This document shows, in pieces, positions 34,945 to 44,816 of a DNA stretch of 64,000 nucleotides (positions are counted from its first letter, which is position 1; every line of letters begins with the position of its first letter). The stretch is from positions 2,447,303 to 2,511,302 of the forward strand of contig NZ_CP026947.1 in the NCBI RefSeq assembly GCF_003065405.1. The letters run 5' to 3'. The notes beneath the pieces are model-generated. The model had not been told where the DNA came from. It did not search any database and saw only the letters and a program-made list of their open reading frames with translations. The position numbers and the translations under genes were made by a program. The stretch is from Corynebacterium yudongzhengii (GTDB lineage Bacteria > Actinomycetota > Actinomycetes > Mycobacteriales > Mycobacteriaceae).

Positions 34945-36373
34945 CTCCGCGCTGCCGACGGTCCTCGAATCCATCGTGGAGGGTCGTCGCGGGCATCTCG
35001 ACGAGATCCGCGCGCGCATCGCCCACGTGGATCCCCTCGCGCTTTCACCGTCGACCCGCTCGCTCTATGACTCGCTCGGCGGCGGGCAGGGGAGGGGGCT
35101 CAACCGCTTCATCATGGAGTGCAAGTCCTCGTCGCCCTCGCTCGGTATGATCCGCGAGCACTACGAGCCGGGCGCCATCGCGCGCGTCTACTCCCGCTAC
35201 GCCTCGGGCATCTCGGTGCTCTGCGAGCCGGATCGCTTCGGCGGCGACTACGACCACCTGGCCACCGTCGCCGCCTCGACGCACCTGCCGGTGCTGTGCA
35301 AGGACTTCATCGTCGACGAGGTGCAGCTGCACGCGGCCCGCTACTTCGGCGCCGACGCCGTGCTGCTCATGCTCTCGGTGGTCGATGACGACGAGTACCT
35401 CGCCTTATCCCGCGAGGCCGCGCGTTTGGGTCTCGACGTTCTCACCGAGGCCATCACCGAGGAGGAAGTCTCCCGCGCGTTGCGTCTCGGTGCCCGCATC
35501 CTCGGGATCAACCATCGGAATCTTCACGACCTCACCATCGACCTCTCGCGCTCGAAGACTCTAACCCGCTCGATCCCCGACGACGTCGTGGTCGTCTCCG
35601 AGTCCGGCATCCGCGACTCCGAAACCGTCCGGCGCTTAAGCGGTCACTCGAACGGCTTCCTTGTCGGCTCGCAGCTGACCAGCCAGCCGGACATCGACCG
35701 CGCCGCCCGCGAACTCGTCTTTGGCCTCAACAAGGTCTGCGGGCTCACGTCCTCGTCGGCGGCGCAGGCGGCTCGCGCGCACGGCGCGGTCTACGGCGGC
35801 CTCATCTTCGAGGAGGCCTCCCCGCGCAATGTTTCACGTGAAACCGCGCGGCGGATCATCGCGAACGAGCCCGATCTGACGTACGTCGCCGTCTCGCGGC
35901 GGACCTCCGGGTGGGACGAGCTTATCGACGACACCATCACCGTCGCCCAGCTCCACGCCCCCTACCAAGGGAGCACCGAGGCCGAGTTGGACTTCATTCG
36001 TTCCGTGCGCGCGGAGCTCGGCTCCGAGGTGTCGATCTGGCGGGCCGTGTCGATGACCGCGGAGCACGGACCCGCGCTGGCCGAAGCACTGGTGGAGTCC
36101 GGGCTCGTGGACAAGCTCGTCCTCGACTCCGGCGACGGCGGCACGGGAGAAACCTTCGACTGGTCCACCGTGCCGGAGAAGGTAAAGGCGCACTCTTTGC
36201 TCGCCGGTGGGCTGGGCCCGGACAACATCGCGGAGGCACTGCGCCTTGGCTGCGCCGGGCTCGATCTCAATTCCGGCGTGGAGTACCCGGCCTCGGCGCA
36301 ACGTTGGGCCGGGGCGAAGGATGCCGGTTCGCTGCGGCAGGCGTTTCACGTGATCCGAACGTTTTCTTATTGA
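34934..36373 (+). CDS. trpCF: bifunctional indole-3-glycerol-phosphate synthase / phosphoribosylanthranilate isomerase
   Basis: 479 aa, start ATG 34934 overlapping trpD by 11 nt. Residues about 1-255: TrpC barrel with catalytic Lys and Glu in FIMECKSSSPSLG, LCKDFIVDEVQL, LTEAITEEEV and GINHRNLHDL. Residues about 260-479: TrpF barrel with catalytic Cys in KVCGLTSS and Asp in LVLDSGDGGTGETFDW. The fused order C-F is the one found in E. coli and corynebacteria. A perfect parS core lies inside the coding region at 35831 and is read as NVSRETA. Confidence 0.96.
   Translation: MPNSSALPTVLESIVEGRRGHLDEIRARIAHVDPLALSPSTRSLYDSLGGGQGRGLNRFIMECKSSSPSLGMIREHYEPGAIARVYSRYASGISVLCEPDRFGGDYDHLATVAASTHLPVLCKDFIVDEVQLHAARYFGADAVLLMLSVVDDDEYLALSREAARLGLDVLTEAITEEEVSRALRLGARILGINHRNLHDLTIDLSRSKTLTRSIPDDVVVVSESGIRDSETVRRLSGHSNGFLVGSQLTSQPDIDRAARELVFGLNKVCGLTSSSAAQAARAHGAVYGGLIFEEASPRNVSRETARRIIANEPDLTYVAVSRRTSGWDELIDDTITVAQLHAPYQGSTEAELDFIRSVRAELGSEVSIWRAVSMTAEHGPALAEALVESGLVDKLVLDSGDGGTGETFDWSTVPEKVKAHSLLAGGLGPDNIAEALRLGCAGLDLNSGVEYPASAQRWAGAKDAGSLRQAFHVIRTFSY
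35831..35844. other. parS site (ParB-binding) inside trpCF
   Basis: GTTTCACGTGAAAC, the perfect palindromic core of the bacterial parS consensus (TGTTTCACGTGAAACA); flanks here are T and C. About 23 kb from parB and within 30 kb of the presumed origin, in the range where parS clusters occur. Confidence 0.9.
36343..36356. other. degenerate parS-like sequence at the end of trpCF
   Basis: GTTTCACGTGATCC matches 12 of 14 parS core positions. Mismatches fall in one half-site, so binding would be weak at best. It is in coding sequence (FHVIRT). Confidence 0.35.
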
Positions 36374-36403
36374 TCTCTCTATCGACCACCACAAGGAATC
36401 TTC

Positions 36404-37693
<1,290 letters not shown>

Positions 37694-37696
37694 TCC

Positions 37697-38539
37697 ATGA
37701 CCACACGATACGAAAAGCTCTTTGACGCACTGCGTGAGAAGAACGAAGGCGCGTTCGTGCCGTTTTTGATGCTCAACGATCCGTCTTTCGAGGAGTCCTG
37801 GGAGATCGTCAGTGCAGCAATCGAAGGGGGAGCGGACGCCCTGGAGCTGGGCGTGCCCTTCTCGGACCCGATCGCTGACGGCCCCACGATCCAGAAATCC
37901 CACATTCGCGCGCTCGACGGTGGGGCTACCGTCGATAAGTCTCTTGAGCTCGTCTCCCGCATCCGCGAGGCACACCCAGACCTGCCGATCGGCATGCTCA
38001 TTTACTCTAACGTCGCCTATGTCCGCGGCTTGGGTAGCTTCTACCGTGAGTTCAAGGAGGCCGGCGCAGACTCGGTATTGCTTCCCGACGTCCCCGTCCG
38101 TGAAGGCCAGCCCTTCTCCGAGGTCGCCGAGAAGGCGGGAATCGATCCGATCTATATCGCGCCGGCGCGCGCGACCGAGCAGCCGCTCGAGGGTGTCGCG
38201 GCCCGTTCCAAGGGATATATCTACGCGATCTCACGCGATGGTGTCACGGGAACCGAGCGCGCCTCAGAGACCAAAGGTCTCGATGAGGTCGTTGCCAACA
38301 TCGGGCGTTTCGACGGCCCGCCCGTGTTGCTCGGCTTCGGCATCTCCACCCCGGAGCACGTTGCCGACGCGGTCGCCGCTGGCGCCGCCGGCGCCATCAC
38401 CGGCTCTGCGATCACGAAGATCGTTGATCGCTACTGCGAGCACGAGCACCCGAACCCCGGGCACATCACGGACCTCTCGGCTACCAAGGCTGAGGTTCGC
38501 GACTTCGTGTCCACGATGAAGGAAGCAACCCGCCGCTAG
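37697..38539 (+). CDS. trpA: tryptophan synthase alpha chain
   Basis: 280 aa TIM-barrel subunit releasing indole from indole-3-glycerol phosphate. Catalytic Glu in LELGVPFSDPIADGPTIQ and Asp in LLPDVPVREGQPF; phosphate-binding loop FGISTPEHV. Last gene of the trp operon; a terminator follows within 20 bp. Confidence 0.97.
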   Translation: MTTRYEKLFDALREKNEGAFVPFLMLNDPSFEESWEIVSAAIEGGADALELGVPFSDPIADGPTIQKSHIRALDGGATVDKSLELVSRIREAHPDLPIGMLIYSNVAYVRGLGSFYREFKEAGADSVLLPDVPVREGQPFSEVAEKAGIDPIYIAPARATEQPLEGVAARSKGYIYAISRDGVTGTERASETKGLDEVVANIGRFDGPPVLLGFGISTPEHVADAVAAGAAGAITGSAITKIVDRYCEHEHPNPGHITDLSATKAEVRDFVSTMKEATRR

Positions 38540-38557
38540 GGTTAGCGCTTCTACACA

Positions 38558-38591
38558 GTCGCTCGTCGTTGTTTACGGCGGGCGACTTTTT
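38558..38591 (+). terminator. trp operon terminator
   Basis: Stem GTCGCTCGTCG (38558-38568) and CGGCGGGCGAC (38576-38585) with a short loop, followed directly by TTTTTTG. The T-run merges with a parS site that begins at 38592. Confidence 0.82.
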
Positions 38592-38605
38592 GTTTCACGT
38601 GAAAC
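38592..38605. other. parS site downstream of trpA
   Basis: Perfect GTTTCACGTGAAAC immediately after the trp terminator, outside any gene. Flanked by T on both sides (TGTTTCACGTGAAACT). Confidence 0.92.
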
Positions 38606-38641
38606 TGCGATGCTCCGACGACTTTGGACACCGTTAGCGGA

Positions 38642-38657
38642 TTACGCACGTGCGTAG
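38642..38657. repeat. TTACGCACGTGCGTAG palindrome
   Basis: Same 16-bp palindrome as in the 4.1-4.6 kb array, with the last base changed. Only about 35 bp from the parS site; both share the CACGTG centre, but the flanks differ. Confidence 0.75.
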
Positions 38658-38710
38658 TGACGGCGGAGCGGGTGGCTGCCAACGACGACAACGGTACGGC
38701 GGTAGAGTCT

Positions 38711-38726
38711 TTACGCACCTGCGTTA
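38711..38726. repeat. TTACGCACCTGCGTTA palindrome
   Basis: A second, more degenerate copy 69 bp after 38642, lying 51 bp before the start of a small membrane-protein gene, hence possibly in its promoter region. Confidence 0.6.
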
Positions 38727-38776
38727 TTTGGACTCACTGCTTCTCGACAAACATCGCCGCAGATGGAGGGATTAGG

Positions 38777-38941
38777 ATGACCCGTTACTTCGCCCCTCTG
38801 ATCGCAGCAATTCTCGTTCCGATCATCGCGGGTGTAGCTTTTGATCTGGACATACCCACCAAAATCATTGTCGGCGCTATCGCCAGCGTACTCGTCTACC
38901 TTACTTATGGATCTTCTGAACGCAGTTCTTCAGATTCCTAG
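38777..38941 (+). CDS. small membrane protein, 54 aa
   Basis: Starts at ATG 38777, with GGAGGG 6 nt upstream. Two hydrophobic helices (FAPLIAAILVPIIAGVAF; TKIIVGAIASVLVYLTYG) separated by DLDIP and a Ser-rich tail SSERSSSDS. The frame is open upstream to 38624 but that part only translates the palindromic repeats. Function unknown. Confidence 0.62.
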   Translation: MTRYFAPLIAAILVPIIAGVAFDLDIPTKIIVGAIASVLVYLTYGSSERSSSDS

Positions 38942-39034
38942 GGTCAAGTCCACGCGAGTGGTGTATCTGCCTTTCGATAAAACAAGCAGCATGACGATCT
39001 CAGGGACCGGCACGAGCCCGATGGTGCGACTGGC

Positions 39035-40277
39035 TCATGCAACCTCCTGAACAATGTCGCCGGCATCGATGTGGTGGGCAGCCATCATGGTCTTCGTCTG
39101 CTCCAGGCTCGTCAACGACATGTAGCGCTTCTGCTGGATCCTTCTCATCATGCTGCTTTGCCAACACGGCACCAACCAGGCGGATCACCGCGTCGCGGTT
39201 GGGGAAGATCCCCACCACATCGGTGCGCCGGCAGATCTCCCGGTTCAGCCGCTCGGTGGGGTTGTTCGACCACACCTTCGTCCACACCGTCCTCGGCGTG
39301 TTCGTAAACGCCAGCAGCTCGTCGAGCGCTTCTTCGAGGTGAGTGCGCGACATGAGGGAACTTCTGCTCACAGAAAGTCACTACGTCCCGGGCCTGATCC
39401 CATACAGCCTGGGCATCGGGTTGCTGGAAGATCGTGTGGAACATCGCCGACAAGGTCGGCCATTGGCTTTTGGGCACCACTCCGGAGAGGTTCTTCGCGC
39501 AATGCGTGCGACACCGTTGCCAGGACGCGTTCGGCAGCACCTCGCCGATGGCGTGCTGGATACCCAGGTGTGCGTCGCTGGTGACCAGGTACACCTCGTT
39601 TAAGCCGCGGGCTTTCAGGTCGCGAAAGAAAGCCGGTCCACGAGGCCACAGACTCGGATGTGGCGACCTGCATGCCCAACAACTCCCGATACCCTTCGGC
39701 ATGGACGCCGGTGGCCAGCAGCACGGAAGTCTTGACCACCCGTCCGCCTTCACGGACCTTCATCGTCAACGCGTCACAGGAAACATACAGGTAGGGGACG
39801 GTATCCAGGGGTCGGGTGCGGAAGTCCTCCACCATCTGATCAAGATCTTTGGCCATCTCTTAAGACCTGAGACTTCGACAGGTTGTTGATCTCCAGGCTG
39901 GCGACCAGGTCGTTCATCCTGCGGGTGGAGATACCCTTGAGGTAGCAGGTGGCGATCACGGTGGTCAAGGCCCGTTCGGTGCGGGTGCGCCGTTTAAGCA
40001 GCCAGTCCGGGAAGAACGAGCCGGTTCTGAGTTTGGGCACGACGACGTCGACGGTGCCGACTCTGGTGTCGAGGTCGCGGTGGCGGTAGCCGTTTCGGAC
40101 GTTGGTGCGGTTGTCACTGACGGTGGCGTCCTCGGCGCCGCAGACTTAGTCGGCCTGGGTCGAAAAGGATCTGGTTGATAAACCTTGGAGCATCTCGCGC
40201 ATTAGGTCCGGGGAGGCTTGGGCCAGTAGTTCGTCGAGGTAGGTAGTCGGGTCGATAGAATGGAAGCCAGCGGCCAT
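39035..40277 (-). pseudogene. IS256-family (mutator) transposase, decayed
   Basis: Begins at ATG 40277 (MAAGFHSIDPTTYLDELLAQ) and can be followed to the stop at 39035 (GDIVQEVA), about 414 codons, the normal size for this group. The reading is broken by an in-frame stop near 40146 and several frameshifts: KLRTGSFFPDWLLKRRTRTE, then [68 protein letters not shown] and [20 protein letters not shown] lie in different frames. Terminal repeats were not identified, so the element borders are uncertain. Confidence 0.88.
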
Positions 40278-40664
40278 CGTGGTGTCCCTTTCGAGGAAGT
40301 GTGGTTACGGATTCGAAAGGTACTGCGGTGGCCGCCCACATCTTCCATGGGGTCCTCACCGGCAGCTACAGATACACCACGCTAACGGACGCAACCCCCA
40401 ACGAACCACACCTGCACCCCAGGCTCCGTTTCACGTGGAACTAATAGCAAGACTGATCAACCCAGATCACGATGAAGCGGCCAGAACCACACCAGAGTTC
40501 TCCAGCCCACATCGTGCCACACCCCTATACAAACTCCTTCCGATTCCCTAAGCACGGATCCCAAATCATCCAACGAAAAACCGCCAACGTCCGACAAAAA
40601 TCCCGACTAAACCTTCAACATACTGGGAACCGATTGACACAATAGGTTCCTGAGCGAAACATAC
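40278..40664. other. gene-free interval
   Basis: No supported gene in 387 bp. Contains a degenerate parS at 40428-40441 and a TTGACA hexamer at 40634-40639 that could be the -35 of the following gene. Composition is AC-rich and unlike the flanking genes. Confidence 0.5.
40428..40441. other. parS-like site with one mismatch
   Basis: GTTTCACGTGGAAC, 13 of 14 parS core positions, in non-coding DNA next to the IS256 remnant. It may be a weaker ParB site. Confidence 0.6.
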
Positions 40665-41414
40665 TTGCGCGCCCTGGGAATGCCCGGAGACTGGGATGGC
40701 GTCGAGAAAGCTATTGACGGTCAGCGCAGAAGACTCATCGAAAACTACGCCATCTACCGCGACGTTTCCGTCTACCTAGACAAATCAGGCTACTGTTGTG
40801 GTCGCCTCGATACTCATGACGGGTATGTCGAGGTGATGTTCTCGCTTCAGGCATCCGGGAGCCACAACGTCGCCGTGTGGCAGGTCATGCCCGGAATCGC
40901 GGAGGTCAACCTTCTGGACTCTAACGGCGAGTTCCTTACCCGGTTTATCTCCTTTGTCGACGACCCCCACATGTACCCCTGGTATTCCTTAGATGCGATA
41001 GGGGAGCCGGCACGGTACAACGAGTACCATATCGGTGCCGTGGCCGTAGACCTCACCGTGTATGACTCCGAGGAAGAATGGGATAAAGCCCAAGAACCGG
41101 GGGCCATCAGCCCACCAACCGGACCGCGCTTGGTGTTGAGCCCCTATGCCTTCACTCTGCACGATGGGCGATCAAAGGCTGAGGAAGCAAGCCCTATCGC
41201 GATGTTCAAGGCCGTGATCAAAGAGATCGAGGTGGTCACGATTCATCTCACCGGCATCAAGTGGTACAAAGCCATCGCGGACTGCGGATTCGACGTCGCC
41301 CTCGCGCTACCGATTCACATTAGCCCGGCGCCGCACCTGGGCAGCGTAGTGGACGGCGAGGCGTTCATGACGGGCACATCGGGCAATTGGGGGCCGCCCG
41401 TAGATCAGGACTAA
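40665..41414 (+). CDS. orphan hypothetical protein, 249 aa
   Basis: Soluble acidic protein with no signal peptide or membrane helix. Start taken as TTG 40665; the frame opens at 40638 without an ATG or GTG, so the N-terminus may have been trimmed when the region was rearranged. Segments GYVEVMFSLQASGSHNVAVW, HIGAVAVDLTVYDSEEEWDK and IVHLTGIKWYKAIADCGFDV suggest mixed alpha/beta structure. I do not recognise the family. It is bordered by the IS256 remnant, and its GC content is lower than that of neighbours, consistent with acquired DNA. Confidence 0.65.
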   Translation: MRALGMPGDWDGVEKAIDGQRRRLIENYAIYRDVSVYLDKSGYCCGRLDTHDGYVEVMFSLQASGSHNVAVWQVMPGIAEVNLLDSNGEFLTRFISFVDDPHMYPWYSLDAIGEPARYNEYHIGAVAVDLTVYDSEEEWDKAQEPGAISPPTGPRLVLSPYAFTLHDGRSKAEEASPIAMFKAVIKEIEVVTIHLTGIKWYKAIADCGFDVALALPIHISPAPHLGSVVDGEAFMTGTSGNWGPPVDQD

Positions 41415-41593
41415 ACCAGCACCGACAGCGGGCACACGAAACCTGACTAATCTGCCCTAAGTCCGCCCCACGTTCCACCACGTGACGTAATTACACGCAT
41501 GTAAGACAGCCCCAGCTTTCCGTCACCTTTACGTCACGCAACCAAGACATGCCGACGAGGCATGCCCATAACCCCTGGGGCATAATAGGGGAC

Positions 41594-41974
41594 ATGGATA
41601 ATCCCCGGTTCTCCTGTTCCCGCCGCACCTTCCTCTTGGGCGCAGCCACCACGGTCGCAGGCGCCGCGCTCGCGGCCTGCGGCACCGAAGCGAGTGAGGA
41701 AGTAGCCGCCACCGAAGTCCCCGTCGGCAGCGCAGTATTCGTGGGCAACCTCATTATTGCGCAGCCCAAAGAAGGGGAGTTCCTCGCATATTCGCGTACC
41801 TGCCCGCATCAGGGCAACACCATCGACGAGATCAACGGCGACACCGTCACGTGCACCGCCCACAACTCGACCTTCTCGATTGAAGATGGCTCCGTCGTCG
41901 ACGGCGTCGCCCGGGACCCGCTTCAGGAAGGCACCGCCACCGAAGAAGGCGGCACCGTCACCGCCACCGCTTAG
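41594..41974 (+). CDS. Tat-exported Rieske [2Fe-2S] lipoprotein
   Basis: 126 aa from ATG 41594. Twin-arginine motif SRRTFLLGA, hydrophobic stretch and lipobox LAAC (Cys about residue 29), so it should be folded in the cytoplasm, exported by Tat and anchored by lipid. Rieske ligands: RTCPHQGN (C-X-H) and VTCTAHNSTF (C-X2-H). Likely an extracytoplasmic electron carrier; no partner is adjacent, the next gene being an oppositely oriented flavin oxidoreductase. Confidence 0.88.
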   Translation: MDNPRFSCSRRTFLLGAATTVAGAALAACGTEASEEVAATEVPVGSAVFVGNLIIAQPKEGEFLAYSRTCPHQGNTIDEINGDTVTCTAHNSTFSIEDGSVVDGVARDPLQEGTATEEGGTVTATA

Positions 41975-41985
41975 GGCACAAGCAC

Positions 41986-43080
41986 CTAACGCGCGCCGCG
42001 GAGATACGAGCCGGGGTAGGGGATAGCCTCGCGCTCCAGACCCAGCTCGTGTCCCGCGCGCAGCGGCCAGTTCGGGTCGCGCAGCGCCTCTCGGCCCAGC
42101 AGCACAACATCGGCACGATCCTCCGCGACGATCGCCTCCGCCTGCTCAGGAGTCGTGATCAACCCGGCGGTCGAAACCCGCACCCCCGTGCGCCGCTTGA
42201 TCTCCTCCGCGAAGCGCACTTGGTAGTTCGGCCCCGTCGGAATCTGGGCTGGGGCGATCCCGCCCGTCGACACGCTAATCATGTCGGCGCCCGCCGTCTC
42301 GAGTAGGAGAGCGAGCGTCACCGACTGCTCGAGGTCCCACGCCTCGCGGTCCTCGATCCAGTCCGTCGCGGAGATCCGCACGATCACCGGCACGCCATCG
42401 CCGACGGCCGTGCGCACCGCCGTCACCACCAAGCGCAGGAGGCGGGTGCGATTATCGAAGCTGCCGCCCCAGGAATCCTCGCGCTGGTTCGCAATAGGAT
42501 CCAGGAACTGATGGAGCAGGTAGCCATGCCCGGCGGAGATCTCGACTGCGTCGAATCCCGCCTCCATCGCGCGGACGGCCGCGCGGCCGAACTGGTCGGG
42601 AATCTCCCGAATCTCGTCACGATTCAACTCGCGCGGCGCATCCAGCCCCTCGGCCGCAATCGCAGACGGCGCGACCGTCTCCCAGCCGCCGTCTTCACGT
42701 GGAACGGTGTCGTTCGCGTACTTCTTCTCGCCGGGACGCTTGGCGACGGAAGAAGCCTTCCTTCCGGCATGAATCAACTGAATCGCCATCTTCGATCCCT
42801 GGGAGTGCACGAAGTCGACGATCGGCGCCCAGGCGTCGCGCTGCTCGTCGTTCCAAATCCCCGCGCACTTCGGGGAGATCCGCCCCTCGGGGACCACGCC
42901 GGAGGCCTCGGCGGTGATCAGCCCGAACCCGCCGATCGCTCGCGCGCCGTAATGGGCGAAGTGCCACGCTTCGGGAACGCCGTTTTCTTCCATGCAGTGG
43001 TATTGGCACATCGGCGCCAGCCAGATGCGGTTGTTCACGTGCAGCTCGCGCAGAGTGATGGGGGAGTGGAGATGCGTCAT
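41986..43080 (-). CDS. Old Yellow Enzyme family NADH:flavin oxidoreductase (YqjM type)
   Basis: 364 aa FMN barrel. N-terminal NRIWLAPMCQYHC with the regulatory Cys typical of YqjM-like enzymes, AWHFAHYGARAIGGFGLI, QLIHAGRKAS, catalytic His-Asn-type segment ISAGHGYLLHQFLDPIANQR, and C-terminal VLLGREALRDPNWPLRAG. Reduces activated C=C bonds; natural substrate unknown. Convergent with the Rieske lipoprotein gene, divergent from the symporter gene. Confidence 0.93.
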   Translation of the reverse strand: MTHLHSPITLRELHVNNRIWLAPMCQYHCMEENGVPEAWHFAHYGARAIGGFGLITAEASGVVPEGRISPKCAGIWNDEQRDAWAPIVDFVHSQGSKMAIQLIHAGRKASSVAKRPGEKKYANDTVPREDGGWETVAPSAIAAEGLDAPRELNRDEIREIPDQFGRAAVRAMEAGFDAVEISAGHGYLLHQFLDPIANQREDSWGGSFDNRTRLLRLVVTAVRTAVGDGVPVIVRISATDWIEDREAWDLEQSVTLALLLETAGADMISVSTGGIAPAQIPTGPNYQVRFAEEIKRRTGVRVSTAGLITTPEQAEAIVAEDRADVVLLGREALRDPNWPLRAGHELGLEREAIPYPGSYLRGAR

Positions 43081-43131
43081 GCCCCCGAACTTACCTGCCC
43101 AAGCGCTTCCGCGCCCCTAAACTGAAGTACC

Positions 43132-44097
43132 ATGCTCGCTCCCTTCAAAAAGCTCGATCCGCTCATCGTCCTGATTGTCCTCGCGGTGATCGTCGCGATC
43201 ATCGCTCCGGCGCGTGGGTGGTTCGCGGACTGGTTCGCCGTCGCCACGAATCTCGCCATCGCGCTGCTGTTCTTCCTCTACGGCGCGCGCCTGTCTACGC
43301 GCGACGCGCTCCAAGGTCTCACCCACTGGAGACTGCACTCGACGATCCTCGCCGCGACGTTCCTCGTGTACCCCCTCATCGGGTTAGCGCTCGGACCGCT
43401 ACTGACGATGTTTATTACCGACGACCTCTATCGCGGCATCCTCTTTCTCACCCTTGTGCCCTCGACGGTGCAATCCTCGGTTGCGTTTACCTCGATTGCG
43501 AAGGGCAACGTGGCGGGGGCGATCGTGGCGGCGTCGGTGTCCTCGCTGGTGGGTGTCGTCACCACGCCGGTGCTCGTCATGCTGTTGATGGGACAAGGCG
43601 ACGGCATCTCGGTGGACGCTCAGGTCTTCATCGACATCGCGCTGCTTCTGCTGCTGCCGTTTGTGCTCGGCCAGATCTTCCGCCGGTGGGTGAAGGACTT
43701 CGCGAAGGCGAAGGGGACGAAGATCGTCGACCGTGGTTCCATCACCATGGTGGTCTACTCCGTGTTTTCCTCCGGCATGGTCAGTGGCGTGTGGTCCGAG
43801 GTCGCGGTCTGGGAGATCGTCTTCCTCATCGGCTTCTCCATCGTCTTGGTGCTCGCCATGCTGTGGCTGACGCGCACCGCGTCCCAGGCGCTCGGGTTCT
43901 CCACTCGGGATGTGCGCGCCATCGAGTTCTGCGGCTCCAAGAAGTCGCTCGCCACCGGCCTGCCGATGGCCACGGTCATCTTCGGCGGCGCCTCTTTGGG
44001 CCTGCTGATCCTCCCGCTCATGATCTACCATCAGGTCCAGCTGATGATCTGCTCCTGGCTCGCCGCCCGCTACGGCAAGCAGGCACAGGACCACTAA
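43132..44097 (+). CDS. bile acid:sodium symporter-like transporter (SBF-like/YfeH)
   Basis: 321 aa with about ten membrane helices. PF13593-type landmarks: LFFLYGARLSTRDALQGLTH, LVPSTVQSSVAFTSIAKGNV (crossover region) and FCGSKKSLATGLPMATVIFG (second crossover). The YfeH group is thought to move organic anions or phosphate-like compounds, but the substrate is not established. Confidence 0.9.
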   Translation: MLAPFKKLDPLIVLIVLAVIVAIIAPARGWFADWFAVATNLAIALLFFLYGARLSTRDALQGLTHWRLHSTILAATFLVYPLIGLALGPLLTMFITDDLYRGILFLTLVPSTVQSSVAFTSIAKGNVAGAIVAASVSSLVGVVTTPVLVMLLMGQGDGISVDAQVFIDIALLLLLPFVLGQIFRRWVKDFAKAKGTKIVDRGSITMVVYSVFSSGMVSGVWSEVAVWEIVFLIGFSIVLVLAMLWLTRTASQALGFSTRDVRAIEFCGSKKSLATGLPMATVIFGGASLGLLILPLMIYHQVQLMICSWLAARYGKQAQDH

Positions 44098-44134
44098 CCC
44101 GCGCGCTTGCTTTCCGCCCGCCCGATCGGAGACG

Positions 44135-44458
44135 ATGTTTCACGTGAAACCGAAGCACTATATTCGCACCGAACTCACCGTCCCCGGCGTGGGCACGGCC
44201 ATCCACGTCGCCGAGCTCGAAGAGATCGACGCCCAGTCGTGCACCATGCTCCGCATCATTGAGCTCGCCGGCGACGAGACCATCATGGGTGCCGCCGCCG
44301 GCGGCGTGACCGAAGGCCAGATCACCGCCCCCAGCGAGGTCGTCCCGCACCCGGATACCTACGCCGACTTCCCGGACATCACGGCCACGCGCCTCGACCC
44401 AGAGGAGTTCGAGGGACTCTATTCGGAGGCCGCCGCGAAGTTCCCGCGGCTGCCCTAG
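44135..44458 (+). CDS. hypothetical protein, 107 aa, with parS over its start codon
   Basis: Start ATG 44135 (GGAG 4-7 nt upstream). Soluble, acidic; core LRIIELAGDETIMGAAAGGV and tail LDPEEFEGLYSEAAAKFPRL recall small DUF6881-like proteins, but I am not certain. The first codons MFHVKP are written by a perfect parS core, so ParB binding would cover the start of the gene. Confidence 0.72.
   Translation: MFHVKPKHYIRTELTVPGVGTAIHVAELEEIDAQSCTMLRIIELAGDETIMGAAAGGVTEGQITAPSEVVPHPDTYADFPDITATRLDPEEFEGLYSEAAAKFPRLP
44137..44150. other. parS site across a start codon
   Basis: Perfect GTTTCACGTGAAAC, starting at the G of the ATG at 44135-44137. About 15 kb from parB and the parS closest to the origin in this window. 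Confidence 0.92.
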
Positions 44459-44474
44459 ACGGGAAAGCGAAACC

Positions 44475-44816
44475 CTAGAACACCCAGTTCGCCAGGATCA
44501 CGTACAACACCGTACCGCCCAGGATCGACACCGCGGGGCGGCGCAGCCACAAATGCACACCCACGGTCCCCGCCCCGGCGATCAACGCGGGCGCCAGGCC
44601 CGCCACCGAACCGGCGCTGCCTGCCAGGGTGTAAATCACCAGGACCGTCATCACCCCGACGGGCATGGTCACGCCCAAAAAATCCACCAGCGGCGAGGAG
44701 CCGAGCGAGCGCCGCACCCCGAAAGGAACCGCGCGAATCAAGACCGTAACAATCGCGATGGGCACGAGCACGGCGGCGACCATGCCCAGATCCACCCCGG
44801 CAGGTAAAGAGGACAC
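44475..44816 (-). CDS. azlD: AzlD-family branched-chain amino acid exporter subunit
   Basis: 113 aa, four hydrophobic helices; AVPFGVRRSLGSSPLVDFLGVTMPVGVMTVLVIYTL is the family signature. Works with AzlC (BrnFE-like export of Ile, Leu, Val and Met in corynebacteria). Directly adjacent to the AzlC stop, so probably co-translated. Confidence 0.88.
   Translation of the reverse strand: MSSLPAGVDLGMVAAVLVPIAIVTVLIRAVPFGVRRSLGSSPLVDFLGVTMPVGVMTVLVIYTLAGSAGSVAGLAPALIAGAGTVGVHLWLRRPAVSILGGTVLYVILANWVF

Noticed and set aside
38624..38776. 51-codon upstream extension of the small membrane protein
   Set aside because: The extension consists of the palindromic repeats; a strong ribosome-binding site sits directly before ATG 38777.
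42697..42712. parS-like TCTTCACGTGGAAC inside the OYE gene
   Set aside because: Three mismatches to the core, in coding sequence; too weak to call.
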